From Chitinophaga flava (GTDB taxonomy: Bacteria > Bacteroidota > Bacteroidia > Chitinophagales > Chitinophagaceae), in assembly GCF_003308995.1 (NCBI RefSeq), contig NZ_QFFJ01000002.1, positions 434,001-498,000 of the forward strand: 64,000 nucleotides of DNA, given 5' to 3'. The translations under genes and the position numbers were made by a program. Below the pieces are notes generated by a model. It did not search any database and was not told the origin of the DNA. It was given only the letters and a program-made list of their open reading frames with translations. Numbering within the stretch: the stretch's first letter is position 1; each line of letters starts with the position of its first letter. Below are positions 35,050 to 44,200 of this stretch, piece after piece.

Positions 35050-35280
35050 TTACGATTTGTAAATCTGCTCCATTTCCAATTCGCCAGGCAGCATGCTGGA
35101 GAGGAGATCGAGCAAAAACACATTTGCCTGTCGTACATTTTCCGGTACGCTTTCCGGATTGGCAAGATTATGTTTTACAGTCTGAATAATTCCCTGCATT
35201 AATCCGGAATGTAAACTTTCAGGGCTCACGGTTGGAATGTATAGTAACAAACCTTCATTTTGATAACACACTTTCTTCAT
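35050..35280 (-). CDS. Hypothetical protein in the early region
   Basis: The 76-residue protein (KKVCYQNEGLLLYIPTVSPE, then SVPENVRQANVFLLDLLSSM) has no known motif. It is predicted soluble with a helical C-terminal half, and is followed by a terminator. I cannot assign a function. Position among the transposition genes suggests an early accessory protein. Confidence 0.5.
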   Translation of the reverse strand: MKKVCYQNEGLLLYIPTVSPESLHSGLMQGIIQTVKHNLANPESVPENVRQANVFLLDLLSSMLPGELEMEQIYKS

Positions 35281-35513
35281 AATTTTCTTAGGATTAATTC
35301 GCTCACTTCCGTCATTCCATAATAGGTAACCCGCCAGGTACAGCTACAGTATTTTTTTGCTGGTATGGAAACCGACAGTCGAAAGTCCGGCTTGATAATT
35401 TTAAGGATGTAAAACTATTTTTTCAGTTAAATGGATTGGTATCGTATGGATTAACAAATCATTTTATGAGTTTAACAGTTGTTCGTTTAAAGATATACTT
35501 TTTTTGTGGCTTT

Positions 35514-35858
35514 TTAAGGTAATATTTTTGCTTTTAATCCGGGTAAAACGGGGGTTATTTTATGCCATTGTTCCATGAAGATGTAATCCGCTACAGTGAA
35601 GTGTTTGGTGGCTTCGTTCAGGTTGTAATATACGGCTGGTCTGCTCCGGTTTAATGATTTCCCCGCCTGTGCAAATGTTACGTTGAAAAATCTGATTAAA
35701 ACATAACAAATAACCTGTCTTGCACAGGCCACATATTTATCATTACGACCAGAAAATAACATTTCCTTACGCAGCTGAAGTGCGTGGCAAATTGTATCTA
35801 CTACCTGGTCAGCAAAGTCGTTTTCCAGCTGACCATGAATTTTTCTTTTTCTTTTCAT
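35514..35858 (-). CDS. DnaA domain IV-like DNA-binding protein
   Basis: The 114-residue protein contains RNDKYVACARQVICYVLIRF, FNVTFAQAGKSLNRSRPAVY and YNLNEATKHF. This follows the DnaA C-terminal domain pattern of ARQIAMYL, then a basic loop and S-x-x-x-I-G/A-x-x-F/L-x-R-x-x-x-T/A-V. There is no AAA+ domain, so it binds DNA without initiator activity. It is seven bases downstream of the MuB-like gene and probably cotranscribed. A role in regulating the element or recruiting host replication to transposition intermediates is inference. Confidence 0.7.
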   Translation of the reverse strand: MKRKRKIHGQLENDFADQVVDTICHALQLRKEMLFSGRNDKYVACARQVICYVLIRFFNVTFAQAGKSLNRSRPAVYYNLNEATKHFTVADYIFMEQWHKITPVLPGLKAKILP

Positions 35859-35864
35859 GTCAGT

Positions 35865-36554
35865 TTATTTTTGCGTCTGTTTAAGCATTTTCCGTTTCCG
35901 TTTATGCACTTCTCTTTCAAGGCGGCGCATATCTCCTTCACATTCATGAAAGATTTCTACAGCAGCTGGCTGATCGCTGATTCCATTGGCTTCACAAATG
36001 GAGATGATTTCCTGTTTATTGAGCGTTGGGAGTTGGATAATACGCCGGCCCAGGCGGGAGTATATTTCCGTATATCCTTTCCGGTTAAGTCTGCGTCCTC
36101 TTTCCATACGTTTTACCAGGTGGTTGGTGGCCATCATTACAATACCGCATTTCCCTCTGAGCAGGTTGTACAGCGTGATAAAAAAATACAATACCTGATC
36201 ACTCAGTTTATCTGCTTCATCGAGGATCAGTAATGGTTCTTCCATTATCAGTAAATGTGATACAATTTCATCCAGCAGGTCACCTACATTATAGCCCTGT
36301 GGTTCTTTATGCATGGCTGCCAGTATTTTTCTGAGGAATATTTTACGATTCCAGTGCTCTGCACATTCCAGGTGTATAACCGAAGGTTCTATAGTAGAAA
36401 ACCTTTGTGCGGCAAAGGTTTTACCGGAACCAGCTGCGCCGGTGATAGCAAATACATTCCCATACATTTTTGCATCTTCGAAGTATGCATCCAGTGTCTG
36501 GGAGGCAATAGTTTCCACGAAATGCCAGGCCGGCATTACAGCTTGCTTTTTCAT
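35865..36554 (-). CDS. MuB-like AAA ATPase, transposition target activator
   Basis: The 229-residue protein has a Walker A motif GAAGSGKT at residues 39-46, a Walker B motif LLILDEAD at 108-115, and a downstream sensor-type segment GIVMMATNHLVKRMERGRRL. Size and order match phage MuB/TniQ-type activators, which bind target DNA and deliver it to the transposase. It lies 33 bases downstream of the transposase gene. It has no HTH domain extension at the N-terminus, unlike phage Mu MuB. Confidence 0.88.
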   Translation of the reverse strand: MKKQAVMPAWHFVETIASQTLDAYFEDAKMYGNVFAITGAAGSGKTFAAQRFSTIEPSVIHLECAEHWNRKIFLRKILAAMHKEPQGYNVGDLLDEIVSHLLIMEEPLLILDEADKLSDQVLYFFITLYNLLRGKCGIVMMATNHLVKRMERGRRLNRKGYTEIYSRLGRRIIQLPTLNKQEIISICEANGISDQPAAVEIFHECEGDMRRLEREVHKRKRKMLKQTQK

Positions 36555-36587
36555 ATCTGATATTTTTATCTTTTTTTGTGAGTAGGA

Positions 36588-38549
36588 TTACATTAAATCG
36601 AGAGGATCGAAATCGGAGGTTACTGATGGAATAAATTCCAGTATGTTGTCTTCGGCTTGTTGTTTTATTTCTTTGATCATTACCCGGGCTTGCAGGAGGG
36701 CCGCGGCATTCGTCCTGTTCTGTTCCAGCAGGGATTCCCGGTTTCTTTTTTTATCTGTTATCATTTTCACCAGCTCTTTTTTGTTATGCAGATGTTGCCA
36801 TAGGCGTGCTTCATCACCTTCCTGATAGTCGGCACGGGCGGCAGGCAGCTTTTGTTGTGTATGTGCAACAAAACGTAGTTGCTGCCCATCTGTAACAAGT
36901 ATCCGTGACAGATCAAACGGGTCATATATCAGCTGTACCTTTTTCCCTACATTCCGGAGGTACAGGGCATCCGGTATTTCGTATTCATGTGTCTGGCCTT
37001 TAATGGTCATACGTATACCTCCGTTGGTAATGGTGTTGGTATGTGTATGCGACACGCCAAAAATCAGCAGCAGCTGTTCGTCTGAAATACACCGTTGTCC
37101 GGATGAATCGCTGGCATTAAAAGCGGCTATCCATTCTTCCTGGCGGCTGCGGCCTGTTGCGGGGTTTCGCTCATGGCGCAAGCCTTCAATAAAGGTTTGT
37201 AATATTGGAAAGGCTTCTTCTTTTTCCGGGAAAAGTTTTTTTTGTTTTGCCAGATGATCGGGATTGAGACGACTGCGGGAAGTGATGTTGTTGCCTGCAT
37301 AGTTATCGAAGCGACGCAGATGCTGATGCCAGCGTTTACCAAAGGTCCGTTCTATATATTTGGAGCGGGGAGCCCTTGCCGCCGCAGGAAAATATCCGGC
37401 ATCGATTTGTTGATAAAATGATTCCAGCGCCTTTAGGTTCCATCTGTCTGTTTGCAGCTGATGTGGCAGGTACCAGGAGCCCGTGAGTTGATGTATGTGG
37501 TGCATAGCATCGAGATAAGCCATTTTCACAAGGTCGGTACTGATATTATCTGCATAGAAGTAACCCAGTGGATAATCATTAAAAGCATCGCTGATAACAA
37601 CTGCTTTAAACCGGTGGTAGTAGCGGGTAACAAGCTGTTGCTCGTTGCCTGCATGCTCATCTCTGAAATACAGATCTACATCGTTGTCATCAGAACCAAC
37701 GAGCAACAGCGGTGCGGATGGACGGTTCCGTTTTGTTTGTTTACCAAACTGGTTGTACCATGCAGCACTGCCTTCCCGGAAGAGTTGCAGCTGGTAATAA
37801 TTGTTGCGTCTGTGATTACCTACTGTGGCGGCGGTAATCGCTGCATAGGCATGCTGAACCGCCCATTGATTATAAGCCCTGGCAATGACAGTATCATCAT
37901 GCTGATTCGGATGTGCTATCAGCTCCAGTAACATGGATTCTGATAATTCATCTTTTATCTTCGCACTGTTCTGGTTTCCAAACCGCCAGTCTATCAGGCT
38001 GGCGTAGCTTAATTCCTGATACTGCCGGATTTTTTCGTTCAGTCTTTTATAGCTGTGTGGTAATAGAATGTCGTGCGTGACAATCAACTCCAGTACAGTT
38101 TTCCAGAATGTTTCCTTACTGATGCCCAGCTGTTTCCGGATGAAATATTTTTCTTTGCATACCTGTACCAGCATATCCAGCCAGGCGGCAGCGGTGACGT
38201 ACTTTTCCACATGTCCTACAGGCAGGCATTTGTTTTCACCATAACGATAGTCCAGGAAAAATTTTTCGGCACGCGGATCTTTCCTGATCAGATGGAGCAG
38301 GGGTTGTTTGCATACATAAGCACGTGGATCGCCGTATTTCGCTATAACCAGCTCTTTATATGCCTCAGGTAAAGAGGCATATACAATCAGTACAGAACGG
38401 CCATTACCGCCGCGTTCCAGCACTTCTATTTTGTTTCTGCTTTTTAAGGAATCATAAGTTCCTTTGGGGACAAGGCCTCCGGGGTTCTCCTTTGTTTTTA
38501 TAAATTCGTGCCCTTCTATGCACAATCTGTTACGGGGATCAAACTTCAT
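36588..38549 (-). CDS. MuA-like DDE transposase
   Basis: The 653-residue protein has the MuA arrangement: N-terminal DNA-binding part to about residue 250, DDE core from about 280 to 420, and a Mu C-terminal beta-barrel-like domain (YEIPDALYLRNVGKKVQLIY, then DPFDLSRILVTDGQQ). Candidate catalytic residues are an Asp in GSDDNDVDLYF (287-292), Asp368 in QLQTDRW, and Glu400 in SKYIERTFG. It should cut and join the element ends. It is divergent from the XRE repressor across 160 bases, the phage Mu-type early switch. Confidence 0.9.
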   Translation of the reverse strand: MKFDPRNRLCIEGHEFIKTKENPGGLVPKGTYDSLKSRNKIEVLERGGNGRSVLIVYASLPEAYKELVIAKYGDPRAYVCKQPLLHLIRKDPRAEKFFLDYRYGENKCLPVGHVEKYVTAAAWLDMLVQVCKEKYFIRKQLGISKETFWKTVLELIVTHDILLPHSYKRLNEKIRQYQELSYASLIDWRFGNQNSAKIKDELSESMLLELIAHPNQHDDTVIARAYNQWAVQHAYAAITAATVGNHRRNNYYQLQLFREGSAAWYNQFGKQTKRNRPSAPLLLVGSDDNDVDLYFRDEHAGNEQQLVTRYYHRFKAVVISDAFNDYPLGYFYADNISTDLVKMAYLDAMHHIHQLTGSWYLPHQLQTDRWNLKALESFYQQIDAGYFPAAARAPRSKYIERTFGKRWHQHLRRFDNYAGNNITSRSRLNPDHLAKQKKLFPEKEEAFPILQTFIEGLRHERNPATGRSRQEEWIAAFNASDSSGQRCISDEQLLLIFGVSHTHTNTITNGGIRMTIKGQTHEYEIPDALYLRNVGKKVQLIYDPFDLSRILVTDGQQLRFVAHTQQKLPAARADYQEGDEARLWQHLHNKKELVKMITDKKRNRESLLEQNRTNAAALLQARVMIKEIKQQAEDNILEFIPSVTSDFDPLDLM

Positions 38550-38652
38550 AGGTTAACAACTTATAACAAGGACTGTAGCCAACATTTTAGGCCGTTTTGA
38601 TTTTAATTGATACATTTATCGTTTTTTCTCTATTAAAACCATATCGCAAAAA

Positions 38653-38699
38653 TATAACTTTTCTTATAAAGTCAAAATCTTTCTATAACTTTTTCTATA
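38653..38699. promoter_or_regulatory. Repeated sites in the repressor/transposase switch region
   Basis: TATAACTTTTCTTATA at 38653 and TATAACTTTTTCTATA at 38684 share their first ten bases and are 31 bp apart, about three helical turns. They lie in the gap between the divergent repressor and transposase genes. They are candidate repressor operators overlapping the early promoters. Confidence 0.5.
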
Positions 38700-38709
38700 T
38701 TTATCAGTA

Positions 38710-39126
38710 ATGACAGACGGACAACGTATTTTATATATCAGAAAGCTGATTAAAAAGAGTCAGCAGGATTTTGCGCTGATGTTGGGCATATCACAGGCAG
38801 CGCTTTCTGACATCGAGAATGAAAAGAACGGTATATCATATCCGGTATTCAAACGTTTGGTGGAAGAAGTGGGGATTCATCCCTATTGGTTTATGTGGGA
38901 GCAGGACCCGATTTTCCGGGATAACAGCTTTCATGATAAATATAAGATTAGTTATAAAGATGCAAGCCCAACTGCAAGCGTAAGTGCAAGCGCAACCTCC
39001 AAAAAGGCCACAGGAAAGAAGTCTGGCGTGCAACCGGAGGTAACGATGGAGGATATACTCAAAGAACTGACTATGCTGAGAGGAGAAGTGAGCAAAATCA
39101 AGCAGGAAGGGAAGAAGAGCCGATAA
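38710..39126 (+). CDS. XRE family repressor of the Mu-like element
   Basis: The 138-residue protein has an N-terminal helix-turn-helix at residues 5-60 (RILYIRKLIKKSQQDFALML, then GISQAALSDIENEKNGISY). A Ser/Ala/Thr-rich linker (residues 80-98) and a C-terminal coiled coil (MEDILKELTMLRGEVSKIKQ) follow, probably for oligomerisation. It is divergent from the transposase gene and is the natural lysogeny-type repressor. There is no LexA-type autocleavage domain. Confidence 0.88.
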   Translation: MTDGQRILYIRKLIKKSQQDFALMLGISQAALSDIENEKNGISYPVFKRLVEEVGIHPYWFMWEQDPIFRDNSFHDKYKISYKDASPTASVSASATSKKATGKKSGVQPEVTMEDILKELTMLRGEVSKIKQEGKKSR

Positions 39127-39390
39127 TGCCTGATTTAGTATTTATTTTAATCAGACCCCTTTTAATCCAATAAACCCAAAAATCCGCTACAGCAAAGGGC
39201 CCCGCTGGAATTAACCCTTTTCCCCAGACAATGTTACCAACCCGCTGCAGTGGCTATCAATATATAAATCACCATAGCTGTTTTAAGACGAATCGTTTTA
39301 GCAGTATTACATCCGATCTTCTGTAAAATCCGGATAAAAAAATATAAATTGGCTGAGGTTGTGTTAGCACCTTACCATTAAACCGGACCA
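39127..39390. other. Left flank of the element and leader of locus 2
   Basis: This 264-base gap must hold the left end of the Mu-like element and the promoter of the second sigma gene. I see two GTTTTA direct repeats near 39280-39300 but no TAnnTTTG with good spacing. No transposon terminus could be placed. Confidence 0.35.
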
Positions 39391-39945
39391 ATGTCAACAG
39401 AAGAGGATCTCCATAGTGTACAATGGGAGCGACTTAGAAATGGCGACAAACAGGCATTGTTTGCGCTGTATAACAGCACCTATGCCCATCTGCTGCGTTT
39501 CGGCCTGAAACTCTGTGGCAACGATGAGCTGGTAAAAGACTGTATCACCCAGTTGTTTTTACAGCTATGGAATAAACATGCCCAGCTGAAACCAGTTACT
39601 AACGTGCCCGCCTATCTGTTTACTGCTCTTAAACGGCAGTTACTGGATCAGTTGGCCTATCAGTCACGGATACACGATGCTATCAGTAAGATAACCGGAA
39701 AAGAAGAAGAGAATGAGTTATCTTATGAAGAGATCATCATCCGGGTACAACAGGACGACGAAATCAAACAGCGGTTGCATAGCGCTATAAAAGCACTCAC
39801 CCCCAGGCAAATTGAGCTGATACGCCTTAAATTTTTTGAAGGACTTAGTTATGAACAGATCGCCGCACAAACTTCACAAACGGTGAAAACGGCCTATAAT
39901 ACGGTCTATGACGCCATTAAAACCCTCCGGAAAAAACTTTCCTGA
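39391..39945 (+). CDS. ECF RNA polymerase sigma factor (locus 2)
   Basis: The 184-residue protein has region 2 (DKQALFALYNSTYAHLLRFG, then LVKDCITQLFLQLWNKHAQL) and region 4 (LTPRQIELIRLKFFEGLSYE, then QIAAQTSQTVKTAYNTVYDA). It heads the second sigma/FecR/SusC/SusD locus, whose downstream enzymes point to cyanophycin breakdown. It is expected to be released from FecR when the partner SusC binds its ligand. Confidence 0.92.
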   Translation: MSTEEDLHSVQWERLRNGDKQALFALYNSTYAHLLRFGLKLCGNDELVKDCITQLFLQLWNKHAQLKPVTNVPAYLFTALKRQLLDQLAYQSRIHDAISKITGKEEENELSYEEIIIRVQQDDEIKQRLHSAIKALTPRQIELIRLKFFEGLSYEQIAAQTSQTVKTAYNTVYDAIKTLRKKLS

Positions 39946-40011
39946 AAAAAAGTTGCTCAACGCTTAGGAAAAAATGAAAATACTGCCGTCAGTATAAGAA
40001 AGGGTATCAGC

Positions 40012-41091
40012 ATGAACTTCCTGGATTATGATGCAACGGAACTTGCATGTGACGAATCTTTCCAGCGTTATTGCCGGGAAGAATGCGAAGCTGACATAAT
40101 ATTCTGGTCGGACTGGATAGCCAGGCATCCCGTGAAAGCAGCTGTGATGGCAGAAGCCAGACAGCTGGTGGAAATACTGTCTGCCCGCCAGGGGGGCCGC
40201 GCAGAACAGCTAAAACATTTGAAGGATGGCCTGGCACAGTACGACCTGTTACAAGAGGCTTTACTGGAGCCAGTACCCGTAACGGTAGCCCGGCAAAGGT
40301 TACCGGTATGGAAATACGCTGCCATAGTGGGCGGCGTAGTAGTACTGGCTGCCGGTACCTATTTTTTTAGCCGGTATGGCCATGGTACCATGGCCGGACA
40401 GCCCGGCGCTACCATCATAGCGGCCGGAGAGGAACCACGTAAATCTGTTGTATTACCCGACGGCTCTTCCCTTATCCTGCGGAAGAACAGCCGCGTGGAG
40501 CTGGCACCGGGATTTAATCAGCAGAACAGAGAGCTTACACTGACAGGTGAAGCTTTTTTTGATGTCAACCAGAATGCAAAGCTCCCTTTTATGGTGCATA
40601 CGGCTTTGCTGGATATTAAAGTATTGGGGACTGTATTTAATGTCAGCGCCTATGTAGGACACCCCGCTACAGAAGCGGCCCTGTTCAGGGGAAAAGTAGA
40701 AATCACCTGTGTGCAGCAGCCGCAGCAGAAAATTGTACTGCAGCCCAACCAGAAACTCACCATCCTGACAGATGCCACCAACCAGTCATCCGCTAAAACA
40801 CCCCTGCTAAAGGTAGTACCACTCGATGCCGACCCGGTGGATCACAAAGCCCGGGAGATTGCCTGGGTACGCAACCGCCTCGAAATGGAGAATGAACCAC
40901 TATCAGAGATTGCCGGTAAACTGGAGCAATGGTATGGTATCAGGATTGCCTTTGCCGACGAAGCCGTGAAACAGTATCGTTATTCAGGCACTTTTGAAAG
41001 TGAAACCATTCTGAAAGCACTGGACGCATTGCAGTTATCCTATCCCTTTAATTTCAAAATGGTAAACGACACAATTATTATCAGTAAATAA
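40012..41091 (+). CDS. FecR family anti-sigma factor (locus 2)
   Basis: The 359-residue protein has one membrane span near residues 103-121 (YAAIVGGVVVLAAGTYFF). The FecR signature follows (KSVVLPDGSSLILRKNSRVE, then GEAFFDVNQNAKLPFMVHT and VLGTVFNVSAYV), then a C-terminal STN-like segment (EPLSEIAGKLEQWYGIRIAF). It should keep the upstream sigma factor inactive until the SusC sensor signals. Spacing to the sigma gene is 66 bases. Confidence 0.92.
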   Translation: MNFLDYDATELACDESFQRYCREECEADIIFWSDWIARHPVKAAVMAEARQLVEILSARQGGRAEQLKHLKDGLAQYDLLQEALLEPVPVTVARQRLPVWKYAAIVGGVVVLAAGTYFFSRYGHGTMAGQPGATIIAAGEEPRKSVVLPDGSSLILRKNSRVELAPGFNQQNRELTLTGEAFFDVNQNAKLPFMVHTALLDIKVLGTVFNVSAYVGHPATEAALFRGKVEITCVQQPQQKIVLQPNQKLTILTDATNQSSAKTPLLKVVPLDADPVDHKAREIAWVRNRLEMENEPLSEIAGKLEQWYGIRIAFADEAVKQYRYSGTFESETILKALDALQLSYPFNFKMVNDTIIISK

Positions 41092-41204
41092 AAATCATCG
41101 CAATACATCATCAACCAAAGTAAAACGGGGAAGTGTTGGCCCACCTCCCCGGAAATAGGCCAGATAATGTCCTGTACGATCATCAACTAAACCCAATCAA
41201 AGGT

Positions 41205-44200
41205 ATGGTAAAACTTGTATTCCTGAAATGGAAAGGGAAATCTGTTCCCGCCGGCAAACTGTTGCTCACTATGAAATTGACCATCTTGCTTTTTTTGACC
41301 TGCCTGCAGGTACAGGCTATTTGTTTCGCGCAGGAATCCATTACCCTGCAAGTCAGGGAAACAAGTATCAAACAGTTACTCAAAACCCTGGAACACCAAA
41401 CCGCCTATCGGTTTGTATTTCATGACAAGACATTGCCGGAAGACAGGAAAGTGTCTGTTTCCGCCAAAGGCGCCACACTCCAGGCCGTACTTTCACAAGC
41501 CTTTGCCGGCACACGCCTGGCCTGGTCCCAGAAAGAAGACGGGCTGGTAGTAGTGTACGCCAGCGACCAGGCTGCCCCAAAAGCCGCGGTAGACATGACT
41601 ATCCGCGGAACAGTAAAAGGCATCGATAACCTCCCGCTGCCCGGTGTGACGGTAAGAGCGGTAGGCACCAATGCCGGTGCACTCACTGCTGCCGATGGAA
41701 CCTATTCACTCACCGCACCTGATAATGCCCGTCTGCTACAGTTTTCGCTGGTAGGCTACACTACCAGACAGGTGGAGATCAGTAACAGACACGAAATTAA
41801 TGTTACCCTGCAGGAAGATGTGAAGACACTGAACGCAGTAACGGTAACCGGCTATACGAACTATGCCAGGGACAAGTCCACCGCTTCTGCCGGCGTAGTA
41901 GGGGCCGACAAAATAACACAGGTACCAATGGCCAGCTTCGAACAGATCCTCCAGGGGCGTGTGCCCGGCATGATGGTGTCTGCCGGCTCCGGTCAGCCCG
42001 GAACAGCTGCCACCGTTACCGTCAGAGGTGTAGGTACCATCAACGGCAGCTCCTCTGTATTATACGTGATGGATGGTATTCCTATCGAAGCAGGACAGTT
42101 TCAGGGTATCAACCCCGAAGACATCGCCTCAGTGACTGTATTAAAAGATGCTTCTGCCAAAGCGCTCTATGGCTCCCGCGGCTCCAATGGTGTGATCGTT
42201 ATCACCACCAAAAAAGGACAGGCGGGTAAAGTATCTTTTTCCTATAAATCACAATACGGCTTCTCTAATATGACCACGCCCAAATTCAAGATGATGAACT
42301 CCGCAGAACATCTGCAGTTCGAAGAAGAGATAGGGCTGGAAACCGGTTCCAATCTGGGCCCCGGCTGGGAGTACTCAAAAAAGAACCCCAACTATGCCAC
42401 CAAAACACCCGAAGAACAAAGGCAAGCGGATCATATATTGGACAGCCTGAGAAATACCAACACTGACTGGCGTAAGATATTCCTGCAAAACGGCCAGTTC
42501 CAGGAACATCAGCTGAGTGCCAGCGGCGGCAATGATAACGTTCGTTTTTACAGCTCACTGAACTATTACGATCAGCAGGGTATCGCCAGACGCTCCGGCT
42601 TAAAACGTTATAGCCTTAAAAACAATGTGGACTTCAATGCCGGCCGGTTGACCGCCAACATCAACGTGGGACTCGCCTATTCAGAATCTTCCTTCATTGA
42701 AAGAGAAGCTTCCAGCAGCGGCCAGAACCCGCTGGCAGCTGTATATTACGCGTTGCCTTATGAATATCCTTATGCAGCGGATGGTACGCTGGTCACTAAC
42801 TATAACGATGACGTATACCCTGTATATGATCTGCGTGAAGGCAGCAATGCACTCGAAGCCCTGCTTAACACCAGCAGCAAAGACAACCAGTTGAAAAGCA
42901 TCATCGGTACATCCCTGAATTTCACCATCGCTAAAGGGCTGGTAGCTAAAACCAGACTGGGTCTCGATTTCAGGGAAACTACCACAGAACGTTATGTAAA
43001 CCCGGATTCCTACTCCGGTTACAAAGTAGACAACGGAGAAAAAGGTAGCTTCGGAGAAGGCGTCACCCGCAACTTCACTCTGGTCACTACTTCCGGCCTT
43101 ACCTATTCAAAAAATATTGCCAACCGCCACGATTTTGAAGTGTCTGGTTATTTCGAATTTACGAAGAACAACTACCGCGCTTTTGACTACACCGGCTTCG
43201 ATCTCGATGGCCGTCTGCCAGCCACGCCAGCAGCCATTACGCCAGGATCGCCTTTCAGCCCTGTGCTGGGTGGTGGCCGTACCCGCAGTGCACTGGCCTC
43301 TTATATTGCAGTAGGTCGTTACACTTTTGATGAAAAATACACCCTGAACGCCAGCTTCCGCTATGATGGCGCTTCTACCGTGCCTCCTTCCAACAGATGG
43401 CATGGCTTCTATTCTGTGGGTATTGGATGGGAAGTGAAGAAAGAGAATTTCCTGAGAGATGTGAGTTTTGTGGATAACCTGCGCTTCCGCGCCAGCTATG
43501 GTACTTCCGCCAATCCGTTTTCCACACTGGGGCCCTTCGCCTACTTCCGCACTTATGGAACAGACCAGTATGCAGGTCATCCGGCTATTGTGCCTTCAAC
43601 GCCAGGAAACCTGGGCTACGACTGGGAATACGCCAAAGAGCTAAACGTCGGTTTCGACCTTGGTATCTGGAACAATCGTATCCGTATCGTGACAGATGTG
43701 TATAACAAGATTACCAACAACCTGTTTATAGATCAGCCGCTGTCTATCACTTCCGGCTTCAGCAGTATGTTCCTCAATTCCGGTGCTATGCGCAACAGAG
43801 GTATTGAAATGGATGTACAGGTTGATGTGTTGAAACGTAAGGATTTCACCTGGAACGTTGGCTTTAACTTCGCCTATAATAAAAACGTGATCACTGATCT
43901 GGGTGGGGCCAACGAATTTGCACAGGGCAATTCACAGATCGTGCGGGTAGGACTGCCTTATGGTTCTCATTACGCGCCCAAATGGGCCGGTGTAGACCCG
44001 CAAACCGGCAATCCCCTGTACTACGACAGGACAGGCAAAACTACCAGCGACTATAACGAAACAGCCCTCAGTGTAGCTGAATTTGGTACCTATATCCCGC
44101 CCTTCACCGGTGGCTTCAATACCGGTGTGAACTGGAAAGGGATTTATCTGAATGCATTGTTCACCTTCGCTGATAAAACCATGCGTTATCTCAACGAAGA

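Larger units (their letters stand above)
18404..39126. mobile_element. Mu-like element encoding a headless contractile tail (tailocin-like); ends not mapped
   Basis: The segment runs from an XRE repressor (39126) through MuA-type and MuB-type transposition genes, a lysis cassette and a full contractile-tail module, to two fibres and four secreted paralogues. Portal, terminase, head protease, scaffold and capsid genes are all missing. I could not find terminal MuA-binding repeats or the short target duplication, so both borders are gene-based. The right part (18404-22540) is included because it continues the same strand and gene spacing, but it could be host-derived. Confidence 0.6.

Noticed and set aside
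18348..39343. A 14-base direct repeat, CCGGATAAAAAAAT, at 18348 and 39330, near both sides of the Mu-like element
   Set aside because: Half of it is an A-run, one copy lies in the loop of a terminator hairpin, and Mu-type elements duplicate only about 5 bp. It is not good evidence for element borders.
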